Source of the DNA: Candidatus Tectomicrobia bacterium
Lineage (GTDB): Bacteria > UBA8248
DNA length: 64,000 bases
Reading direction: 5' to 3'
Assembly: GCA_016192135.1 (NCBI GenBank)
Contig: JACPUR010000035.1
Span: 124,001-188,000, forward strand
Shown piece by piece: positions 17,073 through 25,407 of the stretch; within the stretch, counting starts at the first letter, position 1, and every line of letters starts with the position of its first letter. The notes beneath the pieces were generated by a model that made no database searches, was not told the DNA's origin, and was given only the letters and a program-made list of their open reading frames with translations. The position numbers and the translations under genes are program-made.

Positions 17073-18452
17073 ATGCCCGACGACCGCCCCTATCCCGCCA
17101 CGGCCGAGCTCGCCCGCCGCATCGCCCAGGCAAGGGTGGAGGACGTGGACCCCCCCGCCCGGGCCAAGGCCCGCGAGGCCGTCGTGGACACCCTGGGCGT
17201 CGCCCTGGCCGGCTCGCGGGAGGAGTGCGCCCGCCTCGCCCGGGAGCTCGCCGCGCGCGAGGGGGGCGCCCCCAAGGCCGCGCTGTGGGGCGGGGGAGGC
17301 CGCACCAGCCTCACCTGGGCCGCCTTCGCGAACGGCACCGCCGGCCACGCCCTCGACTTCGACGACACCGACTTCATCCTGCTCGGCCACCCGAGCGTGG
17401 TGCTCGCCCCCGCCCTCATCGCCCTGGCCGGGGAGCGCGGGAGGGACGGCGCCCATCTCCTCGCCGCCTACGCCGTGGGCTTCGAGACCCTGCGCGCCCT
17501 GGGCCGGGCCCTCAACCCCCGGCACTACCGCCGGGGCTTCCACGCCACCGCCACCCTCGGGACGGTCGGGGCCGCCGCGGCCTGCGCCCACCTCCTGCGC
17601 CTCGGCGAGGAGCGGACGCGCCACGCCCTCTCCCTCGCCGCGAGCCAGGCCGCGGGCCTCGGGTGCAACTTCGGCACCATGACCAAGCCCTTCCACGCCG
17701 GCCAGGCCTCCCGCGCCGGGCTCTTGGCCGCCCTCCTGGCCGAGGCGGGCTTCACCTCGGGCCCCGACGCCCTCGAGACCGGCTTCACCGCCGCCCTGGC
17801 CGCCGAGGGCATCGGGCCCGGCGTCGAGCGCTTCGCGGACTGGGAGGGCGCGCTGCGTTCCTGGGGCCCCCCCTGGGACATCGAGGGCGGCGTCAGCGTC
17901 AAGCTCCACCCCTGCTGCGCCATGACCCACACCGCCATCGACGCCATGCTCGCCCTGCGCGAGACCGAGGGCATCCGCCCCGGGGAGGTCGAGAGCCTGG
18001 GCGCCAAGTCCTCCGCCATGGCCCAGAAGATCCTGCGCTACTCCACGGCCTCGAACGGCCTCGAGGGCAAGTTCTCCATGCAGTTCTGCCTCGCCTCCGC
18101 CCTGGCCGACGGCCGGGTCGGCCTCCCCCAGTTCGAGGACCAAGGCGTCCAAAGGCCCCTCGTCCAGGACCTCCAGCGGCGCGCGAGCTTCGGCCTCGAC
18201 CCCGCCCTCGACCCCGAGAGCCACCGCGCCGAGGTCTGGGTGCGCCTCAAGGACGGCCGCGAGGCCCGCCGCGCCGAGACCCTCCCCCGGGGCCACGCCG
18301 AGCGCCCCGTCCCCGAGGGCGAGCTCCGCGCCAAATTCCTCGAATGCGCCGCCCTCGCCCTCCCGCCCCAAAAGGCCCAGGCCGCCTGGGACGCCTGGTG
18401 GGAGGTCGAGGGGGCGGGGGACGTGGGGAAGCTCGCGGAGATGCTGGGGTAG
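17073..18452 (+). CDS. MmgE/PrpD family protein (2-methylcitrate dehydratase-like)
   Basis: A 459-residue MmgE/PrpD-fold protein, a family that includes 2-methylcitrate dehydratase, cis-aconitate decarboxylase and many enzymes of unknown substrate. Family marks are the N-terminal ARAKAREAVVDTLGVALAGS, ANGTAGHALDFDDTDFILLGHPS and the KPFHAGQASRAGLLAALLAEAGFT segment. KLHPCCAMTHTAIDA follows. ATG 17073 has GGAGG 7 nt upstream. No prpB or prpC is adjacent, so propionate catabolism is not implied. A second, divergent family member is at 21808. Confidence 0.88.
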   Translation: MPDDRPYPATAELARRIAQARVEDVDPPARAKAREAVVDTLGVALAGSREECARLARELAAREGGAPKAALWGGGGRTSLTWAAFANGTAGHALDFDDTDFILLGHPSVVLAPALIALAGERGRDGAHLLAAYAVGFETLRALGRALNPRHYRRGFHATATLGTVGAAAACAHLLRLGEERTRHALSLAASQAAGLGCNFGTMTKPFHAGQASRAGLLAALLAEAGFTSGPDALETGFTAALAAEGIGPGVERFADWEGALRSWGPPWDIEGGVSVKLHPCCAMTHTAIDAMLALRETEGIRPGEVESLGAKSSAMAQKILRYSTASNGLEGKFSMQFCLASALADGRVGLPQFEDQGVQRPLVQDLQRRASFGLDPALDPESHRAEVWVRLKDGREARRAETLPRGHAERPVPEGELRAKFLECAALALPPQKAQAAWDAWWEVEGAGDVGKLAEMLG

Positions 18453-18462
18453 GGGCAGGGGG

Positions 18463-19053
18463 ATGCCATTCAACCCCGACGCCCGCCGCCGCCGGTCGGT
18501 GCGGTTGAAGGGATGGGATTACGCCTCGCGCGGGGCGTATTTCATCACGATATGCGTGCAAGGCCGCGAATGCCGTCTGGGGGAGATCGCGGGCGGGAAG
18601 ATGCGATTGAGCGAAGCCGGCGCGATGGTCCACCGGACATGGGAGGAATTGCCCCTCCGGTTTCCGAACGTGGGATTGGATGCGTTCGTGGTGATGCCGA
18701 ATCACCTTCATGGGATATTGGTTTTGAAAGTCCGTAGGGGCGAATCTCGTATTCGCCCCCTGGAAGCGGGCGGGTCTTCGCCTTTGCATGAGGGCGAACA
18801 CAAGGTTCGCCCCTACGGAACGTTGCCGTGGACAATTGGCCGTATCGTGCAGGCGTTCAAGTCCACGGTGACGCGGCGCTACGCCGCTGACGTGAAAGAA
18901 CAAGGCTGGCCGCCCTTCTCCGGCAGGTTCTGGCAGCGCAATTTCTACGAGCACATCCTCCGGGACGAGGCGGAATGGGACCGCGCGCGGGAATACGTCC
19001 TGCACAATCCCCTGGAATGGGCGGAGGACGAGAACCACCCGCAAAATGTGTAG
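18463..19053 (+). CDS. REP-associated tyrosine transposase (RAYT, Y1 IS200-like family)
   Basis: RAYTs are domesticated single-strand DNA transposases that process REP palindromes. This 196-residue protein has the family N-terminus (VRLKGWDYASRGAYFITICVQGRE) and HUH motif HLH at 81-83 within FVVMPNHLHGIL. The probable catalytic Tyr162 is in FWQRNFYEHILRDEAEWDRAREYVLHNPLEW. All key residues are intact. Residues 91-118 are encoded by two inverted REP units (18734-18816). ATG 18463 follows a G-rich GGGGCAGGGGG, 10 bp after the MmgE/PrpD stop. It is present singly, without terminal inverted repeats of its own, as expected for RAYT genes. Confidence 0.92.
   Translation: MPFNPDARRRRSVRLKGWDYASRGAYFITICVQGRECRLGEIAGGKMRLSEAGAMVHRTWEELPLRFPNVGLDAFVVMPNHLHGILVLKVRRGESRIRPLEAGGSSPLHEGEHKVRPYGTLPWTIGRIVQAFKSTVTRRYAADVKEQGWPPFSGRFWQRNFYEHILRDEAEWDRAREYVLHNPLEWAEDENHPQNV
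18734..18816. repeat. Two inverted GTAG-type REP units (BIME) inside the RAYT coding sequence
   Basis: The first unit is GTAG plus palindrome GGGGCGAAT-CTCGT-ATTCGCCCC (GTAG 18734-18737; stem to 18759). The second, on the minus strand, is GTAGGGGCGAAC (18816 to 18805) closing with GTTCGCCC (18792-18799 complement). The 5' GTAG plus an imperfect palindrome is the REP definition used for RAYT targets. The pair stays in frame and encodes RRGESRIRP...GEHKVRPYG. Confidence 0.85.
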
Positions 19054-19119
19054 AATGGTTCGCGGGGGGATAGAATCCCCCCGCCGGGGGATGCTCCCCG
19101 TTTTTTCTTCGAGGTCCGG

Positions 19120-20199
19120 ATGCGCGAGCGGGTGGTGGTGGCGATGAGCGGGGGGGTGGACAGCTCGGTGGCGGCCGCCCTGCTGGTGGAGCGGGGCTAC
19201 GAGGTGGTGGGGGTGGGGCTGCGCCTGGCGGACCGGCTGCCGGGGGAGGCGGAGTCCTTCCACCGGGGCTGCTGCGCCCCGCGCGACCTGGCCGACGCGC
19301 GGGCGGTGGCGGCGCGGCTGGGCTTCCCCTTCTACGCGATGGACGCGCGGGAGGCCTTCCGGGGGGCGGTGGTGGAGGGCTTCGCGGAGGCCTACCTCCG
19401 GGGCCGCACCCCGAACCCCTGCGTGGACTGCAACCAGGAGGTGAAGTTCCACCACCTGGCGGAGCGGGCGCGGGCGCTGGGGGCGGGGCGGCTGGCGACG
19501 GGCCACTACGCCCGGCGGGTCACGGCCGGGGGGCGGCTCACCCTGGCCCGGAGCGCGGACCGGGCGAAGGACCAGACGTATTTCCTCTTCGGGCTGACCC
19601 AGGCCCAGCTCGCCCTCGCGATGTTCCCGCTGGGGGATATGGAGAAGCGCCAGGTGCGGGAGGCGGCGCGGCGGCTGGGCCTCCCGAACGCGGAGAAGCC
19701 CGAGAGCCAGGAGATCTGCTTCGTGCCGGAGGGGGACTACCGGCGCTTCCTGGACCGGGAGCGGCCGGGCTGGCGCCGGGCGGGGCGCATCGTGGACGGC
19801 GACGGGAACGTGCTCGGCGCGCACGAGGGCGTCGCCGAGTTCACGGTGGGCCAGCGGCGGGGGCTCGGGCTCGGGGGCGGGGAGCCGCGCTTCGTGGTGC
19901 GGCTCGATTCGGACACGGCGACGGTGGTGGCCGGGCGGCGGGAGGAGCTCCACCGGGAGCGCTTCCTCGTGGAGAGGGTGCGGTGGTCGCTGCCCATCGG
20001 GCGGGAGGGGCGGCGGCTCCTCGTCCAGGTGCGCCACCGGCAGCGGCCCGTCCCCTGCCTCGTGCGGCCCCGGCCGGGGCGGGCGGCCGAGGTCGTGCCC
20101 GAGGACCCTCCGGCCCTGGGCGCGGTGGCCCCGGGCCAGGCGGCCGTCTTCTACGAGGGGGAGGTGCTCCAGGGCGGGGGATGGGTGGCGGGGGAGTGA
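19120..20199 (+). CDS. mnmA: tRNA-specific 2-thiouridylase MnmA
   Basis: MnmA thiolates U34 of tRNA-Lys, -Glu and -Gln. The 359-residue protein has the PP-loop SGGVDSS at 10-16 and catalytic Cys104 in NPCVDCNQEVKF. The second catalytic Cys200 is in PESQEICF. The tRNA-binding VGQRRGLGLGGG and the C-terminal beta-barrel follow. ATG 19120 is preceded by CGAGGTCC. Codon use is extremely GC-biased. It stands alone between the RAYT gene and a repeat-bearing gap. Confidence 0.95.
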   Translation: MRERVVVAMSGGVDSSVAAALLVERGYEVVGVGLRLADRLPGEAESFHRGCCAPRDLADARAVAARLGFPFYAMDAREAFRGAVVEGFAEAYLRGRTPNPCVDCNQEVKFHHLAERARALGAGRLATGHYARRVTAGGRLTLARSADRAKDQTYFLFGLTQAQLALAMFPLGDMEKRQVREAARRLGLPNAEKPESQEICFVPEGDYRRFLDRERPGWRRAGRIVDGDGNVLGAHEGVAEFTVGQRRGLGLGGGEPRFVVRLDSDTATVVAGRREELHRERFLVERVRWSLPIGREGRRLLVQVRHRQRPVPCLVRPRPGRAAEVVPEDPPALGAVAPGQAAVFYEGEVLQGGGWVAGE

Positions 20200-20227
20200 G
20201 GAATCCTCGCCTGCCAGGATTTAGGTT

Positions 20228-20312
20228 CCCTCCCCCTCCGGGGGAGGGTAGGGTGAGGGGAAAATCCACGGAGGTGCTTCCCTCACCCCAGCCCTCTCCC
20301 ATAGGGAGAGGG
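20228..20312. repeat. Paired REP-like repeat (CCCTCTCCC / GGGTGAGGG family), copy 2
   Basis: CCCTCCCCC-TCC-GGGGGAGGG (20228-20248) plus TAGGGTGAGGGG, a 19-bp spacer, then CCCTCACCCC and CCCTCTCCC-ATA-GGGAGAGGG (20292-20312). It has the same outward-hairpin, inward-tail layout as the 16923 copy and fills the mnmA/hydrolase gap. Confidence 0.85.
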
Positions 20313-20413
20313 AGAAAAGCGGGGCCGCGCGTATTGCCATATGCCCCCGCGGGCGGCGGGGCCGGGCGGGGGACCGAGGGTCCTCCCGCCGGCCGAGAGG
20401 GGAGAAAAACTTC

Positions 20414-21217
20414 ATGCCCATAGCGCGGGTCCCAGGCGGGCCGGACATCCACTACGAGGTGCGCGGCGAGGGCCCGCCCCTTCTCCTCGTGAGCGGGACG
20501 GGCCACGATCACACCTTCTGGTCGGGCCAGTTTCCCCTCTTCGAGCCCGGGTTCCGCGTCATCGTCTTCGACAACCGGGGGGTGGGGAGGAGCGGCGTGC
20601 CCCCGCCGGGCTACGCCCTGGCCGACATGGCCGACGACGCGGCCCGCGTGCTGGACGCCGCGGGCGCCGGGCGCGCCCACGTCATGGGCTTCTCCATGGG
20701 AGGCCACATCTCCCAGGAGCTCTGCCTCCGCCATCCCGGCCGGGTGCGCAGCCTGGGGCTGCACCACACCTGGAGCCGGAACTGCGCCCGCCTGCGGTCC
20801 TTCCAGGCGGCCCGCAAGCGCCTCGCCGGGCGGGGGGAGCGGGAGGCGCTCGTCGAGATGAGCCTCCTCGGGCTCTATTCGCACGAGTACTGGGACGCCC
20901 ACCCCGCCGAGATGGAGAAGAAGAGGAAGTGGCTGATCGAGGCGTCGCCGGCGGACGCGGGCTGGATCGGCCAGCTCGAGGCCTGCCTCGCGGGCGACAC
21001 CCTGGAGCGGCTGGGCGGGATCCGGGTGCCCACCCTGATCACCGCCTCGACGCACGACTTGATCGTGGGGACCCACGAGGCGGAGGAGATCCACCGGCGC
21101 ATCCCGGGCTCCCGGCTCGTCATCATGGAGGGGACGGGGCACGTCGCCCTCCTCGAGCGGCCGGAGGCTTTCGGGCGCATCTGCCTCGGCTTCCTCCGCG
21201 AGGTGGGGGATGCGTGA
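20414..21217 (+). CDS. Alpha/beta-fold hydrolase
   Basis: A 267-residue alpha/beta hydrolase. The oxyanion region LLVSGTGHDHTFW and VFDNRGVGRSG precede the nucleophile elbow GFSMGG (Ser94). The acid is probably the Asp in TASTHDLIVGTHEA, and the catalytic His is in MEGTGHVALLERPEAF. It could be an esterase, lactonase (3-oxoadipate enol-lactonase-like) or C-C hydrolase; the sequence does not decide. ATG 20414 has GAGGGGAG upstream. Convergent with the HIT gene. Confidence 0.88.
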   Translation: MPIARVPGGPDIHYEVRGEGPPLLLVSGTGHDHTFWSGQFPLFEPGFRVIVFDNRGVGRSGVPPPGYALADMADDAARVLDAAGAGRAHVMGFSMGGHISQELCLRHPGRVRSLGLHHTWSRNCARLRSFQAARKRLAGRGEREALVEMSLLGLYSHEYWDAHPAEMEKKRKWLIEASPADAGWIGQLEACLAGDTLERLGGIRVPTLITASTHDLIVGTHEAEEIHRRIPGSRLVIMEGTGHVALLERPEAFGRICLGFLREVGDA

Positions 21218-21234
21218 GCGGGTTTCGGGGCCGC

Positions 21235-21579
21235 CTACCCGGGGGGCCAGGCCATGGGGCGGCCGCCGAGCAGGTGGAAGTGGATGTGGAAGACGCTCTG
21301 GCCGGCGTCCTTGTTGCAGTTGGCCACGAGGCGGAAGCCGCTCTGGGCGATGCCCTGCTTGCGGGCGATCTTGCTCGAGGCGGTGACGATGGAGCCCAGG
21401 AGCTCGTTGTGGGCGTCGCCGATTTCGAGCAGGGTTTCGAGGTGCTGCTTGGGGATGATGACGACGTGGACGGGGGCCTGGGGGTTGATGTCCTCAAAGG
21501 CGAAGAGGCGCTTGTCCTCGTAGACCTTCTTGGAGGGGACCTGGCCCGCGGCGATCTTGCAGAAGATGCAGTCCTGCAT
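21235..21579 (-). CDS. HIT family protein (histidine triad nucleotide-binding, HinT-like)
   Basis: A 114-residue HIT-domain protein, the normal size for HinT-type purine nucleoside phosphoramidases. It starts MQDCIFCKIAAGQVPSKKVYED, with C4/C7 of the zinc-bearing subgroup. It ends in the triad HIHFHLLGGRPM (98-102). ATG 21579 has AGAGG 6 nt upstream. The much longer frame over this stretch belongs to the shadow of the MmgE/PrpD gene at 21808 on the other strand. Confidence 0.92.
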   Translation of the reverse strand: MQDCIFCKIAAGQVPSKKVYEDKRLFAFEDINPQAPVHVVIIPKQHLETLLEIGDAHNELLGSIVTASSKIARKQGIAQSGFRLVANCNKDAGQSVFHIHFHLLGGRPMAWPPG

Positions 21580-21807
21580 GCTTGCCTCTGGCTGGGGGGA
21601 GTCCACCGGGAGACGGAGGTATCTTAGGCCTCCGGGGCCGGGATGACAAGGAAGCCGCCCCTCGGGCCCCGGGCGCTTTCGGGCGCCGGTTGCGCGGGGC
21701 ATGAGGATGTGACAATCCTGCATGCATCGAATCCCTATTCCGATAGGCCGAGCTTTCGTTTCGCCGTGCGGGAGCCGCCTTAGGCGAAGCCGGGAAGGAG
21801 GGGGGAC

Positions 21808-23199
21808 ATGAACCTCAGCCGCGCGCTCGTCGAGCATGTGCACGCCATCCGCTACGAAACCCTGCCGGAGGAGGCCCGGGACCGGGCCAAGTACTTCCTC
21901 CTGGACTTCCTGGGGGTCGCGCTGCGGGGCGGGGAGGCGGCGAGCTCGCGCGTGCTGCGCTCCTTCATCCGCAAGCGGACGCCCCAGGACGGCCCCTGCA
22001 CCGTGATCGGCTCCCCCCTCCGGACGGACGCCCCTTACGCCGCCCTCGCCAACGGGGGCATCGCCCACGCCCTCGAGATGGACGACGTGACCACGCGGTC
22101 GAGCCTCCACCCGGCGGTGAGCGTGATGCCCAGCACTCTCGCGGTGGCCGAGGCCCATCGGCCCGACCCCAAGAGGGTCATCGCCGCCATCGTGGCGGGC
22201 TACGAGGTGACGAACCGGGTGGGGAACGCCGTCAACCCCACGAGCCACTACAAGCGCGGCTTCCACCCGACGGGGACGTGCGGCGCCTTCGCCGCCTCCG
22301 TCACGGCCTCGAAGATGCTCGGGCTCTCGCCCGAGGCCGCCGCCAGCGCCTTCGGCATCGCCGGCAGCCAGGCGGCCGGCTCGATGCAGTACCTCGACAA
22401 CGGCGCCTGGACCAAGCGCTTCCACCCCGGCTGGGCGGCCCACAGCGGCATCATCGCCGCCTACCTGGCCCAGGAGGGCTTCACGGGCCCGGAAGACATC
22501 CTCGGCGGGCCCTCGGGCTTCCTCCACGGCTACAGCGACGACGCCCATCCGGAATACGTCCTGGAGCACCTGGGCGAGTACTGGGAGATCTGCCTCTCGG
22601 CCATCAAGCCCCACGCCTGCTGCCGCTACAACCACGCCCCCGTGGACGCCGTGATCGGGCTCTGCAAGGCGCACGACATCCGGCCCGAGGAGGTGAGGGG
22701 AGTGGAGGTGCGGGTGCCCGAGACGTGCGTGATGCTCGTGGTCGAGCCCGAGGCGCTCAAGACGGCCCCCCAGAACGTGGTGGACGCGCAGTTCAGCCTG
22801 CAATACGCGGTGGCGGTGGCCCTCCTCAGGCGGCGGGCGGGGCTGGAGGAGTACCAGGACGATTTCCTGCGCTCCCAGGTCCACCGCTCGGTCATCGGCA
22901 AGATCCGCTGCCTCGGGGACGCGGAGCTGGAGAAGGCGTTCCCCGGCAAGTGGCAGGCCCGGGTGCGCATCGACACCGCGCGGGGCCCCTTCGAGGCTCA
23001 TGTGGAGCACCCGAAGGGGGACCCGCGGAATCCGCTCTCGTGGGAGGAACTCATCGAGCGCTTCCACGACATGGCGGGGCCGGTGCTCGACGCGGCGGCG
23101 CGCCGCCTGCTGGTCGAGCGCGTCCGGGGGCTGGAGCGCCTGGCGAGCATCACCGAGGTGACGGAGCTCGCCGCCTCGGCCGAGGGGACGAGGGTCTGA
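21808..23199 (+). CDS. MmgE/PrpD family protein
   Basis: A 463-residue paralogue of the gene at 17073, with the same fold signatures. These are EEARDRAKYFLLDFLGVALRG, ALANGGIAHALEMDDV with LHPAVSVMPSTLAVAE, YKRGFHPTGTCGAFAASV and AIKPHACCRYNHAPVDAVIGL. The active-site loops differ from those of the other copy, so the two probably act on different substrates. ATG 21808 is preceded by GGAGGGGGG. No pathway neighbours identify the substrate. Confidence 0.88.
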   Translation: MNLSRALVEHVHAIRYETLPEEARDRAKYFLLDFLGVALRGGEAASSRVLRSFIRKRTPQDGPCTVIGSPLRTDAPYAALANGGIAHALEMDDVTTRSSLHPAVSVMPSTLAVAEAHRPDPKRVIAAIVAGYEVTNRVGNAVNPTSHYKRGFHPTGTCGAFAASVTASKMLGLSPEAAASAFGIAGSQAAGSMQYLDNGAWTKRFHPGWAAHSGIIAAYLAQEGFTGPEDILGGPSGFLHGYSDDAHPEYVLEHLGEYWEICLSAIKPHACCRYNHAPVDAVIGLCKAHDIRPEEVRGVEVRVPETCVMLVVEPEALKTAPQNVVDAQFSLQYAVAVALLRRRAGLEEYQDDFLRSQVHRSVIGKIRCLGDAELEKAFPGKWQARVRIDTARGPFEAHVEHPKGDPRNPLSWEELIERFHDMAGPVLDAAARRLLVERVRGLERLASITEVTELAASAEGTRV

Positions 23200-23202
23200 G
23201 GC

Positions 23203-23889
23203 CTAGCGCGCCGCGCCGGCCTGCTCGAGGAGGGCGATGCCCAGGGCGAGGCGGCCGGCCAGGCGCTCGATGAGCTGGGTGCCCATCCCGGCCCGGTAGC
23301 GGGCGGGGTCGCCCGAGCCGATGAGGAGCGCCCCGAGGAGCCTCCCTTCCGTCCGGAGCGGGACGACGGCCGAGGATCGGATTTTGGCGCGGGCCTCCCC
23401 GGGGAAGAGGGGGCCCCCTTCGGCCAGCTCCCCCTGGAGGACGATCGCCCCGTCCGGCGGGAGGTGGGGGCTCTCCTCCTCTCCCAGGGCCCGGAGGCGC
23501 GGCGGCTCCTCGCCGCCCGGGAGGTCGGGCGCGCACAGGAGGAAGCCCGCGTAGTCGAGCCCGAAGCGCCGCTCCATGTCGAGGGCGATGCGGGTGAGGT
23601 TGGCGGCCGAGAGGGGCATCTCGAACAGGAGCCGGTCGAGGGCGGCGAAGTCTTCCTCGATCTGCTCGTTGCGGCGGACGATCTCGATGATCTCGTCCAG
23701 CAGGCGGATGAGGTCCTCGCGCTCCCCCTTGAGCCGGTCGAAGAGGCGCTGCCGGAGGTTGAGCACCCTGGCGGAGGCGGAGTTCTCGCCCAGGAGCCCG
23801 CTCGCGCGCAGCAGCTCGGGATGCTCGATGAAGAAGCGGGGGTTCTCTTCCAGAAACCGGATGACGTCCTCCGCCGCGGCCGGCGACAT
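23203..23889 (-). CDS. DUF484 family protein (GAF-like)
   Basis: A 228-residue cytoplasmic protein of the DUF484 family. It starts AAEDVIRFLEENPRFFIEHPELLRASGL, the family's distinctive opening, followed by a coiled-coil (LNLRQRLFDRLKGEREDLIRLLDEIIEIVRRNEQIEEDF). A GAF-like C-terminal half contains SSAVVPLRTEGRLLGALLIGSGDPARYRAGMGTQLIERLAGRL. The role is unknown; in gammaproteobacteria it neighbours xerC and dapF, which are absent here. ATG 23889 follows GGAGAGAGGCG; the longer upstream frame lacks support. Convergent with MmgE/PrpD. Confidence 0.85.
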   Translation of the reverse strand: MSPAAAEDVIRFLEENPRFFIEHPELLRASGLLGENSASARVLNLRQRLFDRLKGEREDLIRLLDEIIEIVRRNEQIEEDFAALDRLLFEMPLSAANLTRIALDMERRFGLDYAGFLLCAPDLPGGEEPPRLRALGEEESPHLPPDGAIVLQGELAEGGPLFPGEARAKIRSSAVVPLRTEGRLLGALLIGSGDPARYRAGMGTQLIERLAGRLALGIALLEQAGAAR

Positions 23890-24080
23890 CGCCTCTCTCC
23901 TCGGGGCCTGTTTCGCTGGGGGCGGATTCCGGGCGTGCGGGCGGCAGTCTACCACCTCCCATGCCGTTGACAAAAGGCCTCTCTGGGTTAAAAACATGGC
24001 GTCCACGTCCGCGCTGGCCGGGGCGCTCCCGCTCCCCGGGCGTCTGGCTCTCGCTCCCTGAGCGCCTGGAAAGGAGAGGC

Positions 24081-24998
24081 ATGGAAACCTTCGCCCCGGG
24101 CCGCACCACCGTCGGCTTCGTCGGGATCGGCAAGATGGGCGTCCCCATGTCCCGGAACCTCCGGCGGGGGGACTTCGCCGTGGTGGCCTACGACACCCGC
24201 CCCGAGGCCCTGGAGACGGTCCGGGGGGACGGCGTCCAGCCCGCGCGGGACCTGGCCGAGCTGGCCGCCCGGGCGGGGGTGGTCATCACCATGCTCCCGG
24301 ACAGCGCCATCGTGGAGAAGGTGGTGCTGGGCCCCGGGGGGCTGGCGGAGCACCTGGCGCCGGGCAAGCTCATCATCGACATGAGCTCCTCCTACCCGCC
24401 CCGCACCCGGGCGCTCGCCGAGGCCCTCGCCCAAAAGGGCATCCAGCTCATCGGGGCGCCGGTGAGCGGCGGGGTGACGGGCGCCGAGGCGGCCACGCTC
24501 GCCATCATGCCCGGCGGGCCCAAGGCGGCGGTCGAGGCGGCCATGCCCATCTTCAAGGCGCTGGGCAAGTCCATCACTCACGTCAGCGAGGCGGTGGAGT
24601 CCGGCCACGCGATGAAGTGCGTGAACAACTTCCTCTCCGCCACCAACATGCTCTCCTCGATGGAGGCCATGACCCTCGCCCAAAAGCTGGGGCTGGACGC
24701 GCGGACGGCGCTCGACGTCGTGAACAACAGCACCGGCATGAACACGGGCACCCGCGACAAGTGGCCCAGGTTCCTCCTCAAGCGGTCCTTCACCACCGGG
24801 TTCAGCATGGGCCTCATGCACAAGGACCTCTCCATGGCCAGCGATCTGGCCAAGGAGGCGGGGACCGTGCTCTTCCTGCTGAACCACGTGCGGCAGATGT
24901 ACGCGCTGGGCGTCTCCCAGTACGGCTTCGACGCCGATCAGGCGCACCTGCTGGAGATCATCGAGTCCTGGGCCGGGCGCGGCCCGGGAAAGGAGTAG
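24081..24998 (+). CDS. NAD(P)-dependent beta-hydroxyacid dehydrogenase (3-hydroxyisobutyrate dehydrogenase family)
   Basis: A 305-residue beta-hydroxyacid dehydrogenase. It has the Rossmann motif VGFVGIGKMGVPMSRNL and the substrate loop DMSSSYPPRTRALAE. APVSGGVTGAEAATLAIMPGG is the catalytic-site glycine stretch, and the catalytic Lys sits in GHAMKCVNNFLSATN. MHKDLSMASDLAKE completes the C-terminal domain. Substrate may be 3-hydroxyisobutyrate, tartronate semialdehyde or similar. ATG 24081 has AAGGAGAGGC directly upstream; the frame from 23961 overlaps the divergent promoter region. Confidence 0.92.
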   Translation: METFAPGRTTVGFVGIGKMGVPMSRNLRRGDFAVVAYDTRPEALETVRGDGVQPARDLAELAARAGVVITMLPDSAIVEKVVLGPGGLAEHLAPGKLIIDMSSSYPPRTRALAEALAQKGIQLIGAPVSGGVTGAEAATLAIMPGGPKAAVEAAMPIFKALGKSITHVSEAVESGHAMKCVNNFLSATNMLSSMEAMTLAQKLGLDARTALDVVNNSTGMNTGTRDKWPRFLLKRSFTTGFSMGLMHKDLSMASDLAKEAGTVLFLLNHVRQMYALGVSQYGFDADQAHLLEIIESWAGRGPGKE

Positions 24999-25026
24999 CG
25001 GCCGTCATGGAAGGAGATGGAAGCTG

Positions 25027-25407
25027 ATGGAGCGGAGATTCCGCGGCGGGCGCCGCCTCAGGGCCACCGCCCTGGCCCTCGCGCTGGCCCTCCTGCCGGG
25101 GGCGCTCGCCGGCTGCGCCTGGTGGGACAAGAACGTGGGCAAGAGGGTCGACAACTTCATGACCCGGCGCCTCCTCATCGTCACCGACCCGCCGGACGCC
25201 GACGTGTACGTGAACAACGTCCCGCAGGGGAAGACCCCCCTGACCCTGACCTACCGGGTCAGCGTCGGCGACTTCATGAAGGGCTTCGTGGTCGTGGTGC
25301 AGAAGGAGGGCTACCTCCCCCTCCGCCGGGAGGTGGACTACAAGACCGAGTCCATCCAGCTCAAGCTCATCCGCCAGCAGCCCCAGCGGGGGCCCGCCGG
25401 CAATTGA
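25027..25407 (+). CDS. PEGA-domain lipoprotein
   Basis: A 126-residue envelope lipoprotein. A basic n-region and hydrophobic core end in lipobox LAGC with lipidated Cys30. The mature part has one PEGA domain (LLIVTDPPDADVYVNNVPQGKTPLTLTYRV), a surface beta-fold common in bacterial envelope proteins. ATG 25027 follows AAGGAGATGGAAGC. Function is not known. It lies 28 bp after the dehydrogenase but is probably unrelated in role. Confidence 0.85.
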   Translation: MERRFRGGRRLRATALALALALLPGALAGCAWWDKNVGKRVDNFMTRRLLIVTDPPDADVYVNNVPQGKTPLTLTYRVSVGDFMKGFVVVVQKEGYLPLRREVDYKTESIQLKLIRQQPQRGPAGN

